A stretch of 64,000 nt of DNA from assembly GCF_018129995.1 (NCBI RefSeq), contig NZ_JAFCKS010000012.1, positions 62,001 through 126,000 on the forward strand, in the 5' to 3' direction. Every line of letters starts with the position of its first letter. Within the stretch, counting starts at the first letter, position 1. Positions 17,525 to 29,700 of this stretch are shown here, piece after piece. The notes beneath the pieces are model-generated. The model searched no databases. It had not been told where the DNA came from and saw only the letters and a program-made list of their open reading frames with translations. A program made the translations under genes and the position numbers. This stretch comes from Bradyrhizobium sp. SZCCT0153. Lineage in GTDB: Bacteria > Pseudomonadota > Alphaproteobacteria > Rhizobiales > Xanthobacteraceae.

Positions 17525-17629
17525 ATGAACAAAGACTTTAGCACCTTAGAGGGTTGGCATTCAGCTCCCCTTCTGTCGCGTGCCGTTACCGGCGCAGACA
17601 GTCGAGTTCTCCCCGACAGACACTGCTAG
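17525..17629 (+). CDS. Small leader ORF upstream of the giant gene
   Basis: An ATG at 17525 is preceded by AAGGAGG at near-ideal spacing, the strongest ribosome binding site of this region. The frame encodes 34 residues (MNKDFSTLEGWHSAPLLSRA and onward, ending in DRHC) and stops at 17629, 92 bp before the giant gene's start, in a different frame. It has no signal peptide or known domain. It could be a leader peptide controlling expression of the next gene, or a small independent protein. The strong ribosome binding site supports translation; the function is unknown. Confidence 0.45.
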   Translation: MNKDFSTLEGWHSAPLLSRAVTGADSRVLPDRHC

Positions 17630-17721
17630 CGTCCCTATCTCAAGCGCGTATTTGCTTGAGCTGTCTTTGCGTTCGTCAATGCGGCAAGCCGTTTCGGTCC
17701 ATTTTTTTATGGAGCACCACG

Positions 17722-20700
17722 ATGGGTATAGCCCGGCGCTGGAACAAGGAAGCTCACAAACGCTCCGCGTTTGAAACCCTTCTCGACAAGGTCATTCGCG
17801 AGATCCTTCCGGGGCGCGACAGTAAACGGCGGCGCTGGGGCGGCGCGGCAAAGCCGGCCGCAAAGCCGCGGCGGCAGAACTTCACGCTGGAAGCGATAGA
17901 GCCGCGCCTGCTGCTCTCGGCCGATTTGACTTATGGCGCTCCTGGCAGCATCCCGGGCGGCATCACCAATGCAAGTGACATCAGCAATTACGTTGCAACT
18001 CTGACGTCAACGACCTTTGTGCTCAAGGCCGAGGCTAACGGCAGTGGCGACGTGTTTTGGAACCTCCATGGGACCGGGTTGGATGGGACCGGTGACACGG
18101 GGATTGCCGCTTCGAAGCAGATCACGACAGCCGACGATCTGACCGTCAATATCAAGCGCGACGATCTCGGCGTGTTCAATGACAAACTCAGCCTGATCGA
18201 TTTCGTCGGCGACAAGGTCACGATCGACACCGACAGCCTTTCCGTGCTCAACACGAAGTTTACCGGCAATAAGATCAACATCGATTTTGCCGGCGGCAAG
18301 GACATCGACCTGGGTTCGCTGATTGGCGTTACGCTTCCGATCCCGCTTGCCAACGACCAGGTTGTGATGACCGGCAATGGCGGCACATTTACCGGTCATG
18401 ATTTTTCGCTCCACAGCTCGTCCGATATCGTAAACGACGCAAGCGGCCTGCAGATCACGGATGCAGGGGGCTCGTTTGAACTCGTCTCGGACTCGAAGAT
18501 CACGATCGATCATGACTCGGCCATTAACGCGACCAACATCACTTTGAAGGCCGATGCCAAAAGCACGGGGGGATTGTTCCAGGGATTGTTGGCCGACGCG
18601 AAAAGCGAAGTCACGCTTGATAGTTCGAGTCTCACCGCGACGGGCGGTACCGTGGCGCTGCTGGCCCACTCCGACGCCACCTTCGTCGAGAATGGCGACA
18701 CGTACTTCAGTGGCAGCCTCTCCGGCACCGCCGTGCTCAGCATATCGGGCGCGCTCGTCGACGTGAAGGGAACAGCATCCATTACGGCAAAGGATGCCAA
18801 TCTCGAGGCCAGGATTCACACCGACATCACTGCGACCGCCAGCGATCCTGGAGCCACCGTAGCGGCAGTCGTTGTCACCGTGTTCAACACGCCCGAGATC
18901 AAGATTGGCGATACCGCCGACATCAACCTCACGGGAAATCTGACCGCGGAGGCAAAGTCGGACATCACGGTGAGCAATACCATCGTCCCGAACGGCTCCT
19001 CCAGCTCCGATTCCGACGCGGCAATCGCCACCACCATACTGCACAGCGACCCGTCTTTGACGGTCTCCGGCGGCAACATTGACGCGGTCGGAACGGTGGA
19101 GTTGAAAGCGACGAACACCATAAACGTGACCACAACCGCTGATGGGTCGTTGGGCGATGCGGGGGCCACGGTTGCCTTTACTTTGTTCACCGGCGACACC
19201 GCGGCAAGTGTCACGAACGGCACCATCGAAGCGGCGAGCATCGCGATCTCCGCCACCAGCGACCGTACTGCCACAACGCTGGCCCGGGCGACCGCGGGGG
19301 GCGCTACGGAGAGTGCGGGCGACGACAACGAATCCGAGAAGCGTCTCGCTGATCCCAACGACGACGGAGATACAAGCGATCAGGCGAGTACAGACGAAGG
19401 TAGCGTGACGTTTGCGGCCGCAGTTGCTGTGTCGGTCCTTACCGGGGACACCACGGCCAGTATCACGGGCGGGTCGGTCGCGGCTTCGGCAGGGAACCTT
19501 GATCTCACCGCCAGCGGCAAGGTCGATGTCGTCACCACTGCGGACGGCTCGAGCAAAACCGATTCGGGAGCGACAGCGGTGGGTGCTGCCGTCGCCATCA
19601 ATGTCGTGACGCCGACGGTAGCGGCAATGCTCGCCGGAACGGCCGACGTCGATGGCACGGATGTTAACGTCACCGCCCTGATACCGGATAGCAAGGTCGA
19701 GGCGGATGCGACTTCCGGCGCCGGGGGAGGGAGCAGTCTCGGCGTAGCCGGCTCGCTGGCCCTCAACGTCGCGGTGCTCAACGTTTACGCCAAGGTTGAT
19801 GGCGCGGTGCAGGTCAACGGCGCCAATGTCATTCTCATTGCGGAATCGAGCACAACGAGCACGGCCTCGGCGAAGGCGACGGTCGACGGCAGCGGCGACG
19901 CAACCGGCGTCGGGGCTTCGGTGGCGATCAACATTGCCGATAATGATACGAATGCCCTGCTGGCGGACGGCGCGACTCTGGACAATGCCAATAATCTGAC
20001 CTTGGATGCGGAATCCAAGCATGTGATGGAAACGGACGCCAAGGGCGGCGCCACCGGTGGCACGGCCGTAACGCCGATCGCGGCGGTCTCGGTTGCGACC
20101 TACGACACCGAAGCGCGTATTGGCACGGGTACCCAACTCACCCTATCGGGCGCTCTATCGGCGACCGCCTTGCACATTGGTTCAGTCACGACGCTGGCGG
20201 ACGGCGAGGCGGCCGGCAGCAGCGCGGCGGTAGGCGCGTCACTTGCGTTTGCATATGAGAAGGACACCGTGATCGCGACCACGCTGCGGGATATCGCGGC
20301 CGCGGGCTCGGCAGCATTCATTTCCGGTTCGATTGGAAGGACGAGCACCTTCGCCAAGGCGAGCGCCAGCGGCGCTTCCGATGACGGCGAGGATGCGCAG
20401 GCCAAGGGCGACAGCAAGCGCGGCGCCGCCAACGATCGTGCCAGCAAGAGCGGTGCGACAGGTTCCGGCACCGACAAGAAGGCGGAGGCCAAGACGTCGT
20501 CCAGCAGCGATAGCGGCGGCGACAGCATCGCGGTCGCGGCGGCGATCGCCATCAACATCGTGGACAGCGAAGCTCGATCGGAACTCCCGGCCGGCGTGAC
20601 GATTTCGTCCGGCGGCGCGCTGACGGTCAGGTCCGGAAGCAATATCAACGGCTCTGCCGAGGCGGACGGCAGGGCGGCCGAAGGCGGCTCGGCCGCAGTC

Positions 20701-23700
20701 GGCGCCGCCGTATCGGTCAACTCCGTCGATGCCAAGAACACGGCGCGGGTCGCAGGCGCAGTGACGGCCGCCGACGGGTTGGTGGTCGAGGCCCTGATGC
20801 TCGATCGTGCCATCGATCTCCAGACGGGCACGATCAAGATCGTGGACGATTCCGACGATACGATCTTCCTCGGAACCGGCCACGGCCTGACCACAGGCCA
20901 GAAGGTCAAGTATCACAAGGGAAGTGGCGGTACCGTGGTCGGCGGCCTGGTCGACGGCAAGGAGTATTTCGTATTCGACGCAGGCGGCGGCAAGATAAAG
21001 CTGTACGACAATGAAGCTGACGCGAAGCTGGGTGGTGCAACGGGGCTCGTCGATCTGACCGGACCTGGTGCGGGCAGTGATCATAGCTTCGGCACGTATA
21101 TCAACGTGCCGCTGGTCGGCGAAATCGAGAACCCCCTGGATAGCAGCAAGGTTCGATTCGACCCTGACCCGAATAACATGCGCGTCATCCAGACCAACGA
21201 TGCGCACGGGCTGAGGACGGGTGATGAAGTCGTTTATCACAAGGGCGTGGGCAGTCCGATCGGTGGGCTGACGGACGGGCATACCTATTACGTCATCGCG
21301 CTGGATGACACCCGTGTCCAGCTTGCCGCTTCGCGCGACGACGCCCTGGCCGGCAAGGCGATCAAGCTGACGTCCGACGACGACGCCACGCACGACGACA
21401 CGCTGACCGAAGCCACGCATAGCATATACGCGAGCTCGGTCTCGGGCGCCGGTAGCGACGACGTCGGCGTTGCAGGGTCCGCGGCGATCAATCGTGCCGC
21501 CGTTGTGACCCTGGCGGAAGTTACGGGTGACGTCGTGCTCGCCGATGGCCTGGACGGCGGCACGTCAGTTGGCGCCGTGATCGTGCACGCGCAATCGACT
21601 TCCGACAATACGGCCAAGGCGGACCCCGCGGGTGATGGCGCCGTCGGCGGCAGCGTCGGCGTAGGCGCATCCTTCGCGCTCAATATGAACTTCAACGACA
21701 CCACGGCCCAGATCACCGATGGCGCCGACATCAGCGGCGGAACCGCCGATAGCCTCGATGTCGCCGCCACCGGCCGGCATCGCACCTCGACCGAGGCGAG
21801 CAATGGTGCCAAGGGAAGCACGGGCGTCGGCGCGGCGATCGCGGTGGCCATCTCCGACGCGGACACGACCGCTGAGATCGGTACCGGCGCCACGTTGAAC
21901 ACGGCAGGCCTCGACAGCGTTACCGCAACGCACTCGAACATCATCGAGACCAAGGTGAGCTCGAAGGCCGAAGGCGACGACGCCGCGGTCGGCGCCTCGG
22001 TCGGTGTAAATTACGTCACCGATGACAACAAGGCGCATGTGGCCCGCAGTCTTCATTCAACGGGCGGTGCCGTCTCGCTCATCGCGGATCTGACCATCGT
22101 CGATTCGCTGGAAGCGCATGCCAGCGCGGGCGGTGGGGATTCCTCCGGCGACGATGCGGATTCTCAAGCCAACAGCAGCACCAATAACAACTCGAATACG
22201 CAGAACAACGGCGGCAACCGGTCCATGGAGTCCGCCAGCGACAACACCAACAGCGGCAATTCTTCCGCGAGTTCCGAGTCCGGTTCCGGGGGCGGCGGCG
22301 TCGGCGTCGCGGCTGCCGTTGCGATCAATATCGTGAAATTGACGAATGCCGCGACCGTCACCAACGGAGCCGACCTGACTGGTGCCGGGGCGGTGACGAT
22401 CGCGGCGCGCGCGAGCGTCGACAGCAAGGCCCAGGCCGATGGTCTGTCCGTCAATCTCAGCGACAGTTCGGGTACCAGCGTTTCGGCCGGGGTGGCGCTC
22501 AACTTCGTGTCTCTCGCCAATACTGCAACGGTGGATACAGGCTCCGTCATCACGGGCAATGGCATCACTCTCGAGGCGGTCACCACGAACGCCGAACGTA
22601 ACGATTTTGTCGCGACGGCCTTTGCAGCCAGCGGCAACAAGTCGAACGACCCGTCGATCGCCGGCGTATTCGCGCTGAACGTGATCGATGTCGATACCAG
22701 GGCGGAAGCGCTTGACGGATCGGATCTGGAGTCCACCGGCGGCGTGACCGTGACCGCCGAGCACAACATGGGGCTGCAGGCGATCGCCGCTACCGTTGCA
22801 TTCTCGACCGGCGGCGACGTGGTGGGTGGCGCCATTGCGCTTGATATCATCGGTACTGGCGCTGGCGGTTCGAACACGATCGCCAGCATCGGCACGCCCG
22901 ATGGCGATGCCAGTGGTGCGATCGTCCATGCGGACGGGGCGGTGAGCGTCTCGGCGACCCACACGATCAATATGATCGGTGTCATCGATCTTCCCGACAG
23001 CGTCAACAAGCAGATCGACGACCCCGGCATCAGTCTCGGTGCGGCGGCCATCTCTGCTGCCGGCGGCGGTGGCAGCGCTGCCGTTGCGGGGTCGGTATCG
23101 ATCGGAGTGATCACCACCACCACGCAGGCAAGCGTCGAAAACGGCAGCTCGGTTACAGGAAAGAGCGGGAGCGGAGCCTCGGCGGGGTCTCTCGTCGTAA
23201 GCGCGACGGATACCTATCATTGGACTTCGATCGCCGGCAGCGTCGCAGTGTCGCTCGATGGCGTCGGCGTCGGCGCGGGCCTTGACTTCTCGTTTATCAC
23301 GAAGGACACGCGAGCCTATGTCGGCGTCGGCGCTGATGTGAACGTCTCGGGCGATGTATCCATCACCGCCGAATCGACGGAAGACATCATATCGGTTGCG
23401 GCGAATGCGGGAATCGGCGCGGGATCAGTCGGCATCGGGGCGACGTTCGGGATCCATGTCGTCAATACCGGCACGCGCGCATATATCGCGGACGACACGT
23501 TGGACGGTAACACCATCGTCACCGCCGGCGGAAACGTCACCATTTCGGCCCATGGCGCAGCCACGCTCAAAATCATCGCGGCCGCGATCGGCGGCGGCAA
23601 CAGCGTCGGCGTAGGTGCGGGCGACGAAACGCTGGTTCACACCGACGTCGTCGAGGCCTATGCCGGCAACCACGTCGTAGTGCACGCGCACGGCGGCGAT

Positions 23701-26700
23701 GGCTTGCGCATCAGCGCATTGTCCAGCGAGGATCTGATCGGCATCACGGCTGCCGGCAGCGGCGGCAGCAGCGTTGCCGTTTCGGGCGCGGCAACGATCA
23801 ACGTTCTGGAAGAGACCACCACCGCGCGCATCGGCCGCGGCGCCGTGATCGACGCCACCTCACCGGGCGCCAGCACGCCGGACATTTGGGTCCACGCCAG
23901 CGATGATACCACCATCATCACGGTGGCCGGTTCGCTTGCGATGTCGGGATCGGTCGGCGTCGGCGTTGGCGTCGACGTGACCAAGATGGACAAGACGACA
24001 ACGGCCTATATCGATTCGGGCGTCACCGCGACCGCCGATGGCGACATCGATGTGACGGCGCTGGTGTCGGAAGATATCACCTCGGTGGCCGCAGGCCTGA
24101 CGCTTTCCGGCTCGGTCGCGGTGACGGCGGACGTCAGCGTGCACGTGATTACCAATCATACCCGCGCCTTCATCGGCGACGATCCCACCGAAGCCACTCT
24201 CTCGGCAGGTGAGGGCAATGTCTATGCACGTGGCACCGTTCGCGTGTGGGCAAACGACACGTCCGAGCTCGACAAGGTGATCGGCGCTGCGTCCTTCTCC
24301 GGCACCGCCGCAATCACGGCCGCAGCCGGCGTGACGGTTTCCAACAAGACCACGGAAGCCTTCATCGGGGCTGGCGCAAGAGTGACGGGCGAGGGCCACA
24401 GCCTCCTGGATGCGCCGACGGGCGGGTTCGATCTCAACGCTTCCAACGCATCGGCACAGTCCAAATACGACAGCGTCAATTCCGGCGAGATCAGCGTCAC
24501 CTTCGGTAACGACGGCACGCACGATACGATCACGCGTAGCGACGGCGTTAGCTTCGCGACCCATGATCATTTTACAGCGGGCCAGACGATCAATATTTCG
24601 GGTGCTGGCGGAAATAACGGCGACTTCACGATCGACAGCGTGTTCGACGATCACATCGTCCTTACCTCGAACAAAGGGCTCACGGGAACCCTGACCAAGA
24701 CGATCGTTCAGTATGATTCGAACGCGCCTGGCATCGAAGCCAAGAACTCCGCGGGCGCAAGCGAGAGCGATCTCAAGAATTCTGGCGAAATCAATCCGCC
24801 GACCCCCATCGGCAGCGGCGATGGCGGCTCCAGCGTCAAGAATACCGACGGCAGCAATGTTGCGGTCAGCGACGACGATTTGGGCCGGAATGTCCATCTG
24901 AGCGTCGCAAAACAGGCTACCGGCGGCGTGATCGTTGCCGCGACGAACAACGACGACATCGAAAGCTACTCGATCGGCGTATCGGCCTCGGGGACCGCTG
25001 CGATCGGCATCGCGGTTTCGGTGAACGTCATCAACGCGACCACGAACGCCTTTATTTCCGATGGTGCGAAAATCAACAAGGACACGGTCGATCCGGCCGG
25101 CGGTCAGTCCGTGACCGTCGTGGCGGCCAACGATTTCCGTCATACCGCCGCCGCCGCCGCCGTCTCCGTTGGAACCGTTGGCGTTTCGCCCGCCGTCGAT
25201 GTCACCGTCACCGACAACAAGACGAAGGCATGGATCGGTGCGGCCGACGTCACCGCGAAGGACGATGTGCACGTCATAGCGGATGCCAGCGAGAAAGTGC
25301 TGCTGGTCGGCGTCGGCCTTGGGGGCGGATTCGTCGGCGTCGGGGCTGGCGTGAACGTTCTGTCGCTGAATGGCGAGACGACGGCTTCCGTTGCAGGCAA
25401 GGTGCGGGCCGGCGGCGACGTCGTCCTGCGGGCCAACGATGACACCAAGGTCACCGTCATCAGCGGTGGCCTGGGCGCCGGCTTTGTGGGCGTCGGCGCG
25501 GGTGTCGGCGTCATGGTGATCTCGAAGGACACCGAAGCCTTCATCGCCGATGGCGCGGATGTCACGGCCCTTGGCGGCGGCACCGGCGAATTCGACATTC
25601 GGTCCGGTGACCTCGACGGCCTGCACGATTTCAACACGGTGGAAGCCCACGGCGTGCTTCTTGATGCGCGTTCCACCGAAGACGTATTCCAACTGGCGAT
25701 CGCCGGATCCGGCGGCTTCGTCGGAGTGTCGGTGACGGTGGCCGTAACCGTCATCGAAGCGGAGACCGACGCCCGGATCGGGAATGGCTTCATCAATAAG
25801 AATTATGATGGTTTGTCCGACCCCGCCGACCTCCGGCAGGACGTCTTCGTCGACGCCAGCGACAAGGCGACGGTGCAAGCGGTCGTCGTTGCGGCGGCCG
25901 GCGGATTTGTCGGTGCGGCAGGCTCGATCGACGTCGGTGTCCTGAACAACGACACCAGCGCCAGCATCGCCTCGGGCGCCGACGTTCATGCTTTGCATGA
26001 CGTCCAGGTCAACGCTGTTGCCTACAAGTCCATTGACTCCGTGGTCATCAGCGCGGCCGGTGGATTCGTGGGAGCCGCCGGCGCGGTCTCGGTGTGGAAC
26101 ATCGGCTCCTCGCTGAACTCGACCTACCAAAACCAGGACAGCCGGAACAAGGACAGCCGGATCGACGATGGGAGCAACGCCGGCGCGACCGATACGAGCC
26201 GGAATGTTCTGGAGAAGCAGCAAGACACCAATAACGACGGCACGGTGGACGCTGGCGACAAGACGATCACCGCGGACCAGGATGCCCAGGACAACGCGGA
26301 CAAGAGCACGTCCATGGGTTCGGACACCATGGACAACAGTCACGTGAACCAGCAGGGTAAGTCCGGGAGCCGTATCAGCACCGCCACCGGCAGCGCCCAA
26401 AGCAATATCACGTCCAGCAAGCTCAGCGACAAGGCCCAGGCCAAGCTCACAACTCCGCCTCCCAGCGGTACGTCCGCGATCATTGAGGGCGGCAGCACCT
26501 CGGTCACCGCCGGCGGCGCCATTGACGTGCAGGCGACGGAAGAACTGCATTTGACGACGGTAACAGGCAGCGTGGCCGTTGGCGTCGTTGGTGCCGGTGC
26601 GGGTGTCAGCGTTCGCAATGTCCACTCGAACGTCACGGCATCGGCCGGCGGCACGCTCTCGGCCGACGGCGCCATCACTGTGCGTTCCCACCTGGACGAA

Positions 26701-29700
26701 AATCTGCCGATAACGGCTTTCGCCTTCTCGGGTGGACTCGTCGGCATTGGTGCAGCGGTTTCAATCGTCAACGATGACAGCACGAGCAGCGCCTCGATCG
26801 GCGACGGCTCCACGATCGTCAAGGCGGACGCCGTATCCGTAACGTCCTACAGCAAGCAGAATCTCGTCCTCAACGTGGGTGGTATCTCGGTTGGCGCGGT
26901 CGGTGTGGGCGCCAGCTTCACCCAGGGAACCGTGAATGGTTCAACCTCGTCTTCGATCGGCGATGACGTCCAGATTGGTCAGTCGGAAACCGTCGGTAAT
27001 CTCACCGTGTCGGCTGATTCCGAAGTCATCGGCACCGTCCACACTCTCGGCGTTGCGGGCGGCGTCGCAGCTGGCGCCACTATCAACTTCGGCTTCATGA
27101 CCGTTAAGCCGAATGTCAGCGCGATCGTCGGCAGCGCCGACATCAAGGTCACGGGTGAATCGCTGATTTCGGCCACCTTCAAGGGCAATGTCGACGCGAC
27201 GGCCGAAGGCGACGCTACGGGCGCGTTCGCCGGCGGTGCGGCATTCGCGATCGCGGACCTGGAGCCGACCGTGACGGCCACGCTCGGCAATGGCAACGAC
27301 GGCACCTTCGTCGGGAAGAACCTGACCATTCAAGCCCAGGTCACGCGGCCGGATGGCTACGGCGCAACTGCGACATCCTTCACTGCGGCCTTGGGCGGCA
27401 TTGGAATATCAGGCGCCGTCGCGGACGCCACGGATAGCCCGACAATCACGGCGTCCGTCGGTTCCGGCATGGACATCGACAACACTGGAATCGTCAAGCT
27501 GACCGCGGATGGCAACAGCAATGCCGTGGCGGACGCCGCGGGTATTGCCGGCGGCGTGGCCGGTATCGGCATCACGATCTCCGGTGCGCATACGGAAGGA
27601 AAGATCAAGGCTCATCTCGACGGCGAAGTGAAGGGGCCGTCGGAGACCGCGGGCGCCTCGACGCTCGACGTCACGGCCGAGTCGAGCGATGTCGCCAGTG
27701 CGAAGTCGCAGTCCGTCACCGGCGGTCTTTTCGCGGCCGGCTTCAACTACTCGAACGCGACGATCAAGCCGGTCGTGCAGGCCTATATCGATACCACCGG
27801 CGTCATCAGTGCGAGTTCCAACATCACGGTCTCCGCAACCGAGCATCCGGAGGGCGACGCCGTGACCAAGGGTGTCGCGGTGGGCGGCATCGTGATTGGC
27901 GGCTCCCAGTCGGACACCTCGGTGGTTCCTGCGGTGACGGCCTATATCCAGTCGGCGAAGACCGAAGCCGGTCCACTCGGAAATATCGCTGTTACCGCTC
28001 TTGCGGAGCCGAATTTCGGTCAAGTGCCGGATTACCTCATCACCCACAGTGACGACGGATCCAACTCGCTGACGGTCACGAACCACGGCCTGAGCGACGG
28101 TGACGTCGTTGCCTACGACAACAACAACCAGGCAGCCGTCGGTGGCCTGCAGGGTACCGTTGGCACAGGGCTGCCGGCACCGAACGACAAGGAGTACCGT
28201 GAATACAATGTCATCGTTGATGACCAGGACCATGTTTCCCTCGGCGCCATCTTCAACGGCGCGACGTCGATCGATCCCGCCACGGACATCATCACGTTCG
28301 ATGCGCCGCACAACCTGAAGACCGGCGAGAAGGTCATCTACACCAAGGGTACGGATCCCGACCATCCGTCCACGTCCGTCGACGGATTGGCTGATGGCAG
28401 CACCTATTGGGTGCTGGCGCTCGATGCGAACCGCATCAAGCTACTGGACTACGATCCGAGCGGCGGGCTGCATCTCACCACGTTCACGCCCACGATCACT
28501 GGCAACGAGATTTCGTTGGCAAACAGCTTCACGAATGGCGAGGCCGTCACCTATCACGCGCCGCCGTCGCTCACGTTCAATACCCGGCAGGTCGATGTCG
28601 ACGGCAGCCTGACGAGCTACCACGACCCATTGCTCGGCGACATCAACAACGTTGCCACGCTCACTGCCGACACGAGCAAGGACAACATACAGTTCGTCGA
28701 TCCGTCGACGGGTGTCGTCGCCGACCCGCACTTCGGCCTCAACAATTCCGTCAGGTACAGCGCGACGGCCTTAAACGGACCGGCGAAGGTCATCGAGGGA
28801 CTGCAGAACGGACAGACCTATCTCATACTGAATCCCGGTGGCACCGGGACCGATACGATCCAGCTCGGCGCGACCGCGACTGCCAATCTCGACTTCGCGC
28901 AGCATGGCGGCGGCGACACGATCACATTCCATACCGCGCCGGGCGCCGGGCAAAACTGGTTCGATCGTGGGTTCCAGGGCGGGCAGACGATCACCATTAT
29001 CGGCGGCGGGGGTAATAATTCTCACACCTATCATATCGCCGCCAACGGTGTCAGCGCGAACACCCTGACGCTGACGGAGTTCAACACCGTTGCTGCCGTC
29101 TCCAACGTCTCGACGACGGTGAACAGCAGCAAGATCGCAATTGCGGGCGATCCGACCCTCGGTCTCACGTTCGCCAAGAATGCCGGCGGGGATACCATTA
29201 CGGCGGCTGGGTACAATTGGGCTGACCACGGATTCCTGGCAGGCCAGCAGATCACGATCAGGGGGGCGGGCGACAACAACGGCACTTATACGATTGCCGC
29301 GGGCGGGGTCAGCGGAACGACGCTCAAGCTCACCGTGTCAAATCAGGTCACCAACGGCGCGTTCACCAAGACGATTGGCAACAGCACGATCCAGAGCCTG
29401 ATCAAGGTCAACGACTTGCCGATGACCGGAGATGGCGTAAGCCTCGACGGCAAGACGTTGTTCGTCATCAAGGACGGATTAAACGACGCCACTACGTTTG
29501 GACTGTCGCTCACCCAGGGCGGGCCGGCATTGACGCTGGCGGCGCAGCCGCTGGCAACGAACAATCATCAAATCGGCCACGAAGCGATCGACCTTGGCAC
29601 CGGTGCAGGTGCGCAGTTCCTGAGACTCGATATTACGTCGACCGGCGATATCGGCGGCGGTCAGAAATTGACCGGGCCGGGCGGCGTTCCTCTGAACGTG

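Noticed and set aside
17554..17721. Start of the giant protein at 17554
   Set aside because: The extra 56 residues are Arg/Ser/Cys-rich, unlike the cysteine-poor protein, and there is no ribosome binding site; ATG 17722 has GGAG at good spacing and gives the expected distance to the EPR-LL motif.
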